A DNA stretch of 51,639 bases, from NCBI GenBank assembly GCA_028282505.1, contig JANQHV010000259.1, positions 1 through 51,639 of the forward strand, given 5' to 3'. The DNA is from SAR324 cluster bacterium. GTDB lineage: Bacteria > SAR324 > NAC60-12. This document shows, piece by piece, positions 43,344 to 51,262 of this stretch. Position 1 is the stretch's first letter, and every line of letters begins with the position of its first letter. The notes under the pieces are model-generated. The model ran no database searches. It saw only the letters and a list, made by a program, of their open reading frames with translations, and had not been told where the DNA came from. Made by a program: the position numbers and the translations under genes.

Positions 43344-44261
43344 TTAGCCCTGGAGTTCCTGCTCCAGTTTCGTAACCAACTCCTGTAATTGCTCTAGAGA
43401 CTTTTCTTTTAATTCGGCTTCTGGACTGACGGTTTGCTTCAATAACTTTTGAAACAAACGGATATTAGAAATCAATTGCGCGCTGCGTTCTTGCTCCATC
43501 CCTTTCTGAATTCCCTGCTCCATCCCTTTCTGAATTCCCTGCTCCATCCCCTGTTTGAGAGCTCGCTTAATGGCATTGCGTTGGTCATGGATGAAGATTT
43601 CCCGTTTTTCCAAATCCTCCAATTCCTCTTTATTGAGATTAGCCTCATTGGCAATCTCAAAGGCTTGTTTCAAAGCGGGTTCCTGTTGGAACGACTCTGG
43701 AATTTCTTCCAGTTGACGGGCATGTTTGATAAAGAAAATCCACTTCTCCCACAGGTGTTCTAAAGCTTCCAGTGGAATCTCAAATTTGGGAAGCTCAACA
43801 AAGACCAATTCAATATCATGAATGGGATAATCGACCAGATAATCTTTTTCTTTCAAGATAAAACGGCTGATCAAAGGGGATAGTTCTTCAAAGAGAATAA
43901 AGTCCGTCAGGGTGAGTGCAATGACGGGATTGAGCAGGGTGTAGTCTTCTCCAGTGGCTAACTGGGTGGAATAAGTTTTCGCGGCATTGTACAGTATTCG
44001 CTTTTCGAACCCTTCCACATTGAGCACCTGCATTTCGATGATAACTTCTCCGGCCGTTGTCTTTGCTTTAACATCCAGGTAGGTGTCTTTGATCCCCCGT
44101 ATCTTTGGAGCCAAGTAGGGGTTGAGGATTTCCAGATCTTCAATAACCGCCTGTTCCTGGTAAAGTATCGCATTGAGGAAGGAGATGAGAATATCTTTGC
44201 TACGCTCTCCGCCAAAAATACGTTTGAAGGCAAAATCTGTCTTGGGATTGATAAAGTGCAT
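43344..44261 (-). CDS. Rpn-family recombination-promoting nuclease / putative transposase
   Basis: 305 residues. The start MHFINPKTDFAFKRIFG and the PD-(D/E)XK core (YLDVKAKTTAGEVIIEMQVLN...EKRILYNAAKTYSTQL) mark the Rpn/PDDEXK transposase family, which cleaves DNA and promotes recA-independent recombination. The C-terminus holds a 24-nt tandem repeat (43493-43549, about 2.4 units) coding for GMEQGIQK, followed by a coiled end. Such genes are often multi-copy and short-lived. Inverted repeats flank it on both sides, consistent with a mobile unit of about 1.5 kb. It is transcribed away from the CRISPR operon. Confidence 0.9.
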   Translation of the reverse strand: MHFINPKTDFAFKRIFGGERSKDILISFLNAILYQEQAVIEDLEILNPYLAPKIRGIKDTYLDVKAKTTAGEVIIEMQVLNVEGFEKRILYNAAKTYSTQLATGEDYTLLNPVIALTLTDFILFEELSPLISRFILKEKDYLVDYPIHDIELVFVELPKFEIPLEALEHLWEKWIFFIKHARQLEEIPESFQQEPALKQAFEIANEANLNKEELEDLEKREIFIHDQRNAIKRALKQGMEQGIQKGMEQGIQKGMEQERSAQLISNIRLFQKLLKQTVSPEAELKEKSLEQLQELVTKLEQELQG

Positions 44262-44622
44262 TGGCTTTTCTCCTGGTACATTTTCTTACAAAGTCTACCA
44301 GTGTTTTATCCTTTCTGCAATCTTCCATGCCATTCAAATATTTACCAAAATAGTCCTGAATCAATCCATCTCAACTGTCAATTGCTTTTCCAATCAGAAT
44401 TAGATCAAAGGGTAGTGGATCAACAGATTCATAATTTGGATAAAGCATCTCTGCTATAAAATTCTTCTTCAATTTTTAGTATTTTTCGTCCCTTTCGTGG
44501 ACTCCACAATAACAAATCAAAATAAAAATCCACTACCCTTCCACTAGAGTCAAACAAAAAAATAAGAAAAAATGCGTTTTTTCTAACTTTTTAAATATTT
44601 GAAATCATTGTCTAAACAAATC
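44262..44622. other. Region between the Rpn gene and the right inverted repeat
   Basis: 361 nt, AT-rich, with no recognised gene. It would hold the Rpn promoter. Confidence 0.45.
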
Positions 44623-44678
44623 TCCCCGGAAAAATGAGTAGTCCTTCCCCATATACAAAAATTTCTGATTTTGTTATG
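44623..44678 (-). repeat. Right inverted repeat, just upstream of the CRISPR operon
   Basis: Inverted counterpart of 43131-43186, with TCCCCGG near 44623 and GTTATG at its end. It lies 52-64 nt before the cas6 start. Read outward, both copies face genes on the outer side: the cas operon here and the substrate-binding protein gene on the left. They could therefore be duplicated promoter regions rather than transposon ends. Confidence 0.8.
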
Positions 44679-44741
44679 GCATTGTAAAAAATTATTGAAT
44701 CGTTTGGAGAAAAAAAGAGTCCATTAACTTTGGAGGTATCG

Positions 44742-45662
44742 GTGTCATTTCAATACACTATTTATCGTTTTGATTTGCGGTTTGCACAACCTGTTGGATT
44801 TGGACGACAACCTGAAATTCAAATTCGAAAGTGGTTGGATATTTTTCTCAAGCGAACCTATTGTTTTGAAAGTCATGGCCATTGCCAGACGTGTGAAAGT
44901 CAGGAGCGCTGTCTTTTTTTCCGGATGTTTGAATACCCACCAGTGGCTTCCTTTGTCATCTCAGTTCCACGAGAAGGAATCGATTTGCACCACACAGAAA
45001 CACTGTCATTTGAAATCACTCTTTTTGGTTCCTTCCGCACATGTTTACTTCCGCTCATTGTAGCAATAGAGCATGCCGGCGAACAGGGTTACCGGCTTCG
45101 TTCTCAACAGAAGGTAAAATTTTTCCTGGAAACAATAGCCTGCTGGCAAGATCAAACCTGGAAAACACTGCTCAACTCAGAGCAGCCTTATTTATCCGAT
45201 CTCTATTTACAAGCAGAATCTCACCCAGTTTTACCGAGCAGCGGCTCTTGCCAAGCATTGGAAATAGAATGGATCACCCCATTTTGCCTGGAAAAAAGCC
45301 ACTTGAGATCGTTTGATTTTCCTTTTTTGATGACCCGGTTGCTGCAGCGTATTCAGAAACTCTCCCGTTGTTTTGCAGCCAACTCTCCAACGGATTGTCA
45401 TTCAACAGAAATGCCCTATCTGGACCAAGAAAAGCTCCTGGCAATCAGCCGGGAAATCCGGGTGGAATCCCATCAGATGCAACCGCAGCAAATCAAATAT
45501 TACTCATGGCGACAGAAAAATTTGCTCTTTTTTGAAGGAGTGACTGGAAAAATGCAGCTTGAAGGCCAGCTCGATGAACTGCTGCCCTGGCTTCACCTGG
45601 GCACAATCATCCATGCCGGAAAAGCCGTCAGTTTTGGATTTGGGAAGTATCGGCTAATCTAA
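44742..45662 (+). CDS. cas6: CRISPR RNA processing endoribonuclease Cas6
   Basis: 306 residues from the GTG at 44742-44744, chosen because TGGAGG lies 5 nt upstream. The C-terminal glycine-rich loop GTIIHAGKAVSFGFGKYRL is the Cas6 hallmark. The N-terminal half has the cysteine group HCQTCESQERCLFFRMFE found in the PF10040 branch. Cas6 cuts the CRISPR repeat transcript to make crRNA. It is first in the operon, 50 nt before cas10. The array itself is not in the window. Confidence 0.88.
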   Translation: MSFQYTIYRFDLRFAQPVGFGRQPEIQIRKWLDIFLKRTYCFESHGHCQTCESQERCLFFRMFEYPPVASFVISVPREGIDLHHTETLSFEITLFGSFRTCLLPLIVAIEHAGEQGYRLRSQQKVKFFLETIACWQDQTWKTLLNSEQPYLSDLYLQAESHPVLPSSGSCQALEIEWITPFCLEKSHLRSFDFPFLMTRLLQRIQKLSRCFAANSPTDCHSTEMPYLDQEKLLAISREIRVESHQMQPQQIKYYSWRQKNLLFFEGVTGKMQLEGQLDELLPWLHLGTIIHAGKAVSFGFGKYRLI

Positions 45663-45712
45663 TTTATCAAACCAACACTTGATGCAAAATAAGAGACCAA
45701 AAACAGTAAACT

Positions 45713-47248
45713 ATGAAATATCTTGTCCGAATTGAAACACCCAGTGTGAAAAAATATGTTTTTGCCACCAATCAATTGAAAGAAATCCGCGGAGCCAGTG
45801 CCCTTTTAGAAAAACTAAACCAAGAAGAATGCGAGAAATTGGCAAAAAAATGTAATGGATTGATATTTTATCTAGGAGGGGGGAGTGGCCTGATCTGTTT
45901 TGAGAACCAAGAACAAGCAAAAATTTTTAAAGCTCAGTTGGAGAAGTTATATTTTGAGCGGACCGGCATGTCTCTGGTTCAGGTTGTAGGAATAGATTAT
46001 GATGATAATGAAGAGATAGGTGTCCAACGAGAATGGTTAAACAACAAGTTGGGAAATACGCCTCCATTACAACCTTACGAACAACTGTTAAGTACTGTTA
46101 AGGTAGTTTGTAATAGTTGTCATCGATATCCAGCCTTAGATGTCAGAAGTTATGAAGGAGAAGAGAAAAAACGCATTTGCGGGATTTGCAAAAAAAAGAT
46201 CGATGTTATGCGTGAAAAATCAGATTTATATTATACCCAGGGCTTCACCGCATATATTTCAAAAAAGAAGAAACAAATTGTAAGTTGGGAACCACCCCAA
46301 TCTTTTCTAGAAATAGGGAATGCATGTCGCAATAGGAATGGTTATATTGGATTAATCTATGCCGATGGGAATCAAATGGGCAGGGTTTTGGATTTAATAG
46401 ATTCGGAAAAAAGAGGTACAAATAATCTAGCAGAGATAGCCGATGCATATAACCATTTTTCGAAGCTACTGAATCAAACATTACAAAACGCTGTCTATGA
46501 AGCTCTTTATGTGACCCTTTCTGAAGAATTTATTTTTGAAAGAAAATCACAAGTTACCTCAGAAATTTTATTTCAAGGAGGAGATGACTTATTGTTTGCT
46601 TGCCCTGCCGATCAGGCATTGTCCATTGGAATAGAGATCGCAAAAAACTTTGAGAACAATCCTGAGATGAGACAACATGGGATGTCTCTCAGCCTTGGGA
46701 TTTTGATAGCCCAGTCGCACCTGCCCATACACACCATGCTGCACCAAGCAGAACAGTTGCTTAAATCAGCCAAAAAACGGTCATTTTGGTTGGAAAAGAA
46801 TGCAAATGAACTGAAAGGCGCAATTGACTTTGCAGTGGTTACTGCTTCGACGGCAAGAGAACTGGAATATGTCCGCAAGGAAGAATGGGAACTGGATACG
46901 GACCAGGATACTCAAACCAAATTGACAGCCCGACCTTATTCAATTGAAGAACTGGAAAATTTACTTTCCTGGATTCGACGGCTGAAAACAAACGAAATCT
47001 CTGTAGGACGTTTGAGCCAACTGGAAACAGCTTGCCGGGTGTCCAAAGCTCAGGGCAATTTGGCGTGGTATTCACTCTTGGGACGAATGCACCCTCAACA
47101 GAGAAAAGTGATGTCTGAGGTATTGCGTGCTTTTGGTGCAAATAAAGAAGACAATCCCTTATGGACACGACGAAAAGGGGAAGGAAAAGAGTTCGATTAT
47201 ACAGTGATCAACGATATTTTGGAGATTTATCCTTTCTTGGCAAAATAA
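45713..47248 (+). CDS. cas10: Type III Cas10, HD domain absent, GGDD palm intact
   Basis: 511 residues, short for Cas10. It begins directly with a palm-like region (MKYLVRIETPSVKKYVF, YLGGGSGL) with no HD nuclease in front. A zinc site C133-x2-C136...C156-x2-C159 follows. The second palm has YADGNQMG at ~216 and GGDD at 289-292, so cyclic oligoadenylate synthesis is probably intact while single-strand DNA cleavage is not expected. Loss of HD is typical of subtype III-D. It is followed 32 nt later by cas7. No CARF effector lies in view. Confidence 0.92.
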   Translation: MKYLVRIETPSVKKYVFATNQLKEIRGASALLEKLNQEECEKLAKKCNGLIFYLGGGSGLICFENQEQAKIFKAQLEKLYFERTGMSLVQVVGIDYDDNEEIGVQREWLNNKLGNTPPLQPYEQLLSTVKVVCNSCHRYPALDVRSYEGEEKKRICGICKKKIDVMREKSDLYYTQGFTAYISKKKKQIVSWEPPQSFLEIGNACRNRNGYIGLIYADGNQMGRVLDLIDSEKRGTNNLAEIADAYNHFSKLLNQTLQNAVYEALYVTLSEEFIFERKSQVTSEILFQGGDDLLFACPADQALSIGIEIAKNFENNPEMRQHGMSLSLGILIAQSHLPIHTMLHQAEQLLKSAKKRSFWLEKNANELKGAIDFAVVTASTARELEYVRKEEWELDTDQDTQTKLTARPYSIEELENLLSWIRRLKTNEISVGRLSQLETACRVSKAQGNLAWYSLLGRMHPQQRKVMSEVLRAFGANKEDNPLWTRRKGEGKEFDYTVINDILEIYPFLAK

Positions 47249-47280
47249 AGAAATAATGAAATCAGAAAGAATGGCAACTT

Positions 47281-47973
47281 ATGGCAGAGTTTTCATTACA
47301 ATTTGAGATTCACTTCCTGACTGGATTTCAGATCCAGTCCGGTTATGGACACCAGCATTTGAATCAGGTTGTAGTTCGTGATGTCGAAGGAGAGCTGGTG
47401 ATTCCAGCATCCTCGCTCAAAGGAAGAATGCGCTATTACACCGAACTGTTTCACAGCATCTTGTCTCCTCAAGACACAACTGGAGATGGGAAAAATACGC
47501 CTTCTGAAATAATAAATCACTTGTTTGGTTCGAGTGGAGACAAAAAAGGAAGTGTGTATTTTGACGCAGGACGGTTGAAAGAGGAATTTCGCGCATCTGC
47601 GGATAGCTCAACTCTGTCCGGGCAAAAACGCCGTTTCCGTTACAGAGAAGAGCGGACAGGCACTCAAATTTTACGCACCCTGGGCAGCGTTCGTGGTAAA
47701 CATCTCCGATTTTATGAAGCCACTCCCCGGGGCCTACAATTTTCCAGCGAGATCGAAGGAGCTTTAGAGAACCCCGATCAATTGTTTTATCTCTTGGGAG
47801 CCATGCGCCTGTTCAATCAATTAGGCGCTGATAAAAGCCGGGGCAATGGCAGTGTTTCCCTGATTCCAATCCAGTTATTCCTCACGCTGGATGGCGAGTC
47901 TCCTCAACAATTCAATGAATCTGAGATGCGGAAACAGTTGGAGCACTATGTACAACAAAAATTGGGAGAATGA
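47281..47973 (+). CDS. Cas7-like RAMP protein (Csm3-type), catalytic Asp replaced
   Basis: 230 residues with RAMP landmarks: IPASSLKGRMRYY, LFGSSGDKKGSVYFD, and the glycine-rich LGADKSRGNGSV. In Csm3 the aspartate before the V-I-R-D block cuts target RNA. Here that place reads L27-N28-Q29-V30, so the aspartate appears to be asparagine N28. The protein likely forms backbone contacts but may not cut. Its stop overlaps the csx10 start as ATGA. A ribosome site is weak. Confidence 0.85.
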   Translation: MAEFSLQFEIHFLTGFQIQSGYGHQHLNQVVVRDVEGELVIPASSLKGRMRYYTELFHSILSPQDTTGDGKNTPSEIINHLFGSSGDKKGSVYFDAGRLKEEFRASADSSTLSGQKRRFRYREERTGTQILRTLGSVRGKHLRFYEATPRGLQFSSEIEGALENPDQLFYLLGAMRLFNQLGADKSRGNGSVSLIPIQLFLTLDGESPQQFNESEMRKQLEHYVQQKLGE

Positions 47974-49199
47974 CCAACGTGACTACTCAAACCTTATGGA
48001 TTAAAGCAGAGGCAAAGCAACCCCTGCTGCTCAGTCAACATGTCAATGGATCGAACAATATCTTAACGTCAATGCCTTACATTCCTGGCAGTACCTTACG
48101 AGGGGCATTTGCTGAAGCATGGCTCAAACGGCATCCTGGTGACCAGGATATTCGCTTTCAAAAAGTTTTTGTTGCCGAGAGGGCTGTCTTTTCCAATTTG
48201 TATCCTGTTTCCAAACAGGCAGTGGCTTCCCCTTCCCCGGCTTTCGGTCCAATTCCTCAAACTGCCATGAGTTGCAAACGATTCCCTGGTTTTGGAGATA
48301 CTAATGAGAAACATGGAGTGAGCGACTATTTATTCCGAGGTTGTGCCAATACAAAAGAAACCTATAGAAACCATTTCAAAAAATGCTCCCATCAGTTTAA
48401 TACGGACTCAGGAACAGAGCACACTATCCAATGTAACACCGGATTGCATAATTTTTCCGGATACATGGAAAGCACTTCTGGGCAACAGAGAGCAACCAAC
48501 CAGGTGTGCAGCAAACGTTCTCTCTATACACGCAGTGGTGTCAATTCCATGATTGAGAGTGTTCAAACCGGTCTATTGTATTCGCTGGAAGTCTTGGAAG
48601 AAGGGAGTATGTTTTTTGGCTCCATTAAGATTCATGATGACATCGACACCAGCCCCCTGGAATCAATTTCCATGCTACGGGTGGGTACTGGTAATACAAG
48701 GGGTATGGGAAAAATCGGGATCACTTTGTTGAACGAAGCTTCGTTTCTCTCACCAATAAGTTTAAAAAATCGTCTGGAAAATCTTCAGGAGAAAGCAAGA
48801 GCCGCAGGTCTACCCGTCCAGGAAGGTAGTTATTGGGTAACCCTAAATTGTCACAGCCAAGTGATACTAAGCGATCCTTGGATGCGCAGTCGTTTAGAAA
48901 TTTACGAAACCGATTTGGAATCCTATGGAAATGATGTTAAGTGGAAGATTGAAAATCAAATGACCCGTTCTGTTGGCATCGGAGGCTGGAACAGCCTGTT
49001 AGGATTGCCTAAAGAAGAAAGAATGGCGTTGGCGGCTGGTGGGGTTGTATTAGCCAGGGCTGTGGGAGAAAAAGAAGCTGTGATTGACGCATTGACTGCT
49101 TTGGAACAATATGGGCTGGGTGAGCGGTTAGGAGAAGGCTTTGGGCAAATCATCGCCTGTCATCCGTTCCATATCGATTTCTTTCCAACTTTTGAATAA
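47970..49199 (+). CDS. csx10: Csx10, Cas5-like subunit of type III-D
   Basis: 409 residues. The N-terminal RAMP block YIPGSTLRGAFAEAWL, central RSLYTRSGV, and GNTRGMGK are followed by a C-terminal segment (GIGGWNSLLGLPKEERMALAAGGVVLARA, LGERLGEGFGQI) typical of Csx10. Csx10 is the Cas5-like protein that caps the crRNA 5' end in III-D complexes. This gene is the main ground for the III-D call. Four-nt overlap with cas7 upstream. Confidence 0.88.
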   Translation: MTNVTTQTLWIKAEAKQPLLLSQHVNGSNNILTSMPYIPGSTLRGAFAEAWLKRHPGDQDIRFQKVFVAERAVFSNLYPVSKQAVASPSPAFGPIPQTAMSCKRFPGFGDTNEKHGVSDYLFRGCANTKETYRNHFKKCSHQFNTDSGTEHTIQCNTGLHNFSGYMESTSGQQRATNQVCSKRSLYTRSGVNSMIESVQTGLLYSLEVLEEGSMFFGSIKIHDDIDTSPLESISMLRVGTGNTRGMGKIGITLLNEASFLSPISLKNRLENLQEKARAAGLPVQEGSYWVTLNCHSQVILSDPWMRSRLEIYETDLESYGNDVKWKIENQMTRSVGIGGWNSLLGLPKEERMALAAGGVVLARAVGEKEAVIDALTALEQYGLGERLGEGFGQIIACHPFHIDFFPTFE

Positions 49200-49212
49200 A
49201 CAGGGAGGACTT

Positions 49213-49779
49213 ATGAGTAAAGGAGACTCTCCATTTGCTGATTTTTTTAATAATTTAAAGAGCAGTGAATCCGCTAAGGAAACTCCTGCTACTGATCAAA
49301 AAGAAAAGAAAACCGTTATTTCAGAAACGGCATCAGAAACCATCGATATGGAGGACACGCAAATACAGTCGCTGGCCACTGATGTCCAATGGCGCAAAGA
49401 ACTGGCTCTGGCCATTGATGAGGAGGAAGCGACTCAATCCATGCATAGGATTGCCGCAGAGGCCAATAAAAAGCGAGTCAGACTGACCCAAATCCGTCAA
49501 CTTGAGAACGTAGCTTATTCCGTCCAAAACTGGAGCGAAATATTGAATTTTATTTATCGCCAGATTTCGAAACACGGAGATTGGCAAGGATGGGGTCATG
49601 ATTTGGAAAAAGCCTTGAGAGACCATGTGGAAAAAGCCAAGGGCATCTGTAGCAGGCATTGGCCCCAGGAAGATTTAAATGCCCGTTTGAAAGTGCAAGA
49701 GTCCACTTTGATTTTGTTCCAGGGCATGATTTCTCACCTTTCCGCCCGTTTTGCTTACGAAAATAAAGCAAGAGGTTGA
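49213..49779 (+). CDS. Helical protein of the III-D operon, unknown (small-subunit candidate 1)
   Basis: 188 residues from the ATG at 49213 with GGGAGG upstream; a longer frame from 49141 lies inside csx10. Residues ~1-55 are low-complexity (K, E, S, T). The rest is alpha-helical and ends in a basic helical bundle (WSEILNFIYRQISKHGDWQGWGHDLEKALRDHVEKAKG). The size and helical content suit a Cas11/Csm2-like small subunit, but the fold is not recognised. It overlaps nothing, and the next gene begins right after its stop. Confidence 0.75.
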   Translation: MSKGDSPFADFFNNLKSSESAKETPATDQKEKKTVISETASETIDMEDTQIQSLATDVQWRKELALAIDEEEATQSMHRIAAEANKKRVRLTQIRQLENVAYSVQNWSEILNFIYRQISKHGDWQGWGHDLEKALRDHVEKAKGICSRHWPQEDLNARLKVQESTLILFQGMISHLSARFAYENKARG

Positions 49780-49781
49780 TA

Positions 49782-50267
49782 ATGGCTAAAACATCAATGA
49801 AAACACTTCCTCTGCATCGGATCGAAAAAGCACTCCTGGAATACTCAGACCGGGTGATTTTTTCTGAGGTGGGAGCATTGCTTGAGAGACATGGCAAACA
49901 TTACCGTTATCCATCCAATGCACAACTGAGCGGATTGTTTCAAATGGCCAGAGGGGTCCGATCTCCAGAAGGTCTATTTGCCAAAGATCCGCATGATACC
50001 AGTTTTCAAAATTTCATCAATCACCGGATTGAATTGGCTCTGCGTCGTAGAAGTTCTCACGAAGAACACTTTTTCCATATGATATCGAACACTTTGTTTG
50101 GCATCACCGAACATGCCTTGAGGCGGGCAAGCTCAGCCATCCTTGGTGATTTTTATGCGGAGAAAAAAGATATTCCGCCACAGTATCGTGGATACAGTCA
50201 GGTTTTCCTGTTTCAGGAATGGATGAAACATTTTTATCTCAAAGCCAAGTTTTTAGGGCGGTTATAA
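49782..50267 (+). CDS. Helical protein of the III-D operon, unknown (small-subunit candidate 2)
   Basis: 161 residues from the ATG at 49782, with GAGG 6 nt upstream and 2 nt after the previous stop. Helical throughout: IEKALLEYSDRVIFSEVGALLERH, then a conserved-looking YPSNAQLSGLFQMARGV and ELALRRRSSHEEHFFHMISNTLFG. No known family recognised. It does not resemble Csx19 as I know it. It may be a second small subunit or a III-D-specific partner. Confidence 0.75.
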   Translation: MAKTSMKTLPLHRIEKALLEYSDRVIFSEVGALLERHGKHYRYPSNAQLSGLFQMARGVRSPEGLFAKDPHDTSFQNFINHRIELALRRRSSHEEHFFHMISNTLFGITEHALRRASSAILGDFYAEKKDIPPQYRGYSQVFLFQEWMKHFYLKAKFLGRL

Positions 50268-50303
50268 TAAAAGAATATGAATCGTAATGAAAGGGAGTTG
50301 TTC

Positions 50304-51128
50304 ATGGAGCTGCATCATCAATTGAAAAACCGTGTTGAAATCATAGGCAATCTGGTCCTGGATACTGCCCTGCATGTGGGAACCAGCCAGCAAGTGGGAC
50401 GGAGTGATTCTCCAGTGATTCGCACACAATTTGGAGAGGTTTTTATTCCAGGTTCATCTCTCAAAGGTGCATTCCGTTCCAAAGTAGAAAGCCTAGCCCA
50501 TATCCTGGATGAAAATGCCTGGGTCTGTTTTCTGCAGAAAGCAGGAGGTTCCTCACACCGTCAATGCTTGACTACCTATTCCAAAGGGGCAACTGAAATC
50601 CAGGAAAGAGCTGATGGAGCCAAACCAGAAGAACTTGCTGAATTTCTGGAAGAAAATTTATGTATCGCCTGCCGATTGTTTGGTGGAGCATCCTGGCGCT
50701 CCAAAGTACTTTTTGATGATTTGCATCTTTTACAGTCCTACAATTTTCCGACGGAATTAAGAGACGGGGTGGGAATTGATCGGGATACCCGCAAAGCTGT
50801 AGAAGGCGTAAAATATGATTTTGAAGCCATACCGGCTGGCAGCCGATTTCAATTCAGGCTGGTCGCTGAAAATCTGGGAAAGCAGGATTGGGCTTTGCTC
50901 TCCATTGGCCTGTTAGAAATGTTGCAGGGTTATCTTTCTTTGGGTGGTAAAACCAGTAGAGGTTTGGGAAGTTGCCACCTGGAAACCGAAAAATTGAAAA
51001 TCACCAATGTGGATTTTACGGATAAACAGTCCGCCTTGAACTATTTTTCTACTAAACCCTCAGCCGTCGATGAACCTCCCGAAGAATGGTTCTTAAAAAA
51101 ACTGAATACTTATCTTAACCAGCAATGA
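50304..51128 (+). CDS. Csx7-like Cas7 RAMP protein
   Basis: 274 residues from the ATG at 50304, chosen for the AAGGGAG 6 nt upstream; the frame is open to an ATG at 50277. The pattern S-D-S-P-V-I-R-T keeps the likely RNA-cutting aspartate D35. Then IPGSSLKGAFRSKVE, a cysteine group ending in CIACRLFGGASWRSKVLFDD, and DGVGIDRDTRKAVEGVKYDFEAIP, the pattern of the Csx7 (SSO1426-like) family. A Cas7 backbone subunit of the effector. It overlaps the next small ORF by ATGA. Confidence 0.87.
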   Translation: MELHHQLKNRVEIIGNLVLDTALHVGTSQQVGRSDSPVIRTQFGEVFIPGSSLKGAFRSKVESLAHILDENAWVCFLQKAGGSSHRQCLTTYSKGATEIQERADGAKPEELAEFLEENLCIACRLFGGASWRSKVLFDDLHLLQSYNFPTELRDGVGIDRDTRKAVEGVKYDFEAIPAGSRFQFRLVAENLGKQDWALLSIGLLEMLQGYLSLGGKTSRGLGSCHLETEKLKITNVDFTDKQSALNYFSTKPSAVDEPPEEWFLKKLNTYLNQQ

Positions 51129-51262
51129 TCTCGACTATTCGTTTAAGTAGGAAAAACATTTTGAGAGATCCAACGAAAAACGCAAAAAAGCCCGCACGTA
51201 GGCAGCACTACCGTAGTAATCACAAATATAAACTGGTTGAAGGAGGCCGGGAAGATGTTTAA
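51125..51262 (+). CDS. 45-residue basic ORF between the two Csx7-like genes
   Basis: MISTIRLSRKNILRDPTKNA begins the frame, which ends ...LVEGGREDV. It starts in an ATGA overlap with the preceding csx7-like stop and ends past the next gene's ATG (51255), so both neighbours are coupled to it. It is rich in lysine and arginine. No family is recognised. Translational coupling argues that it is translated; chance frames this short are common, so confidence is moderate. Confidence 0.45.
   Translation: MISTIRLSRKNILRDPTKNAKKPARRQHYRSNHKYKLVEGGREDV

Noticed and set aside
51129-51254. Non-coding spacer between the Csx7-like genes as a crRNA or regulatory RNA
   Set aside because: Better explained by the 45-residue ORF that is coupled to both neighbours.
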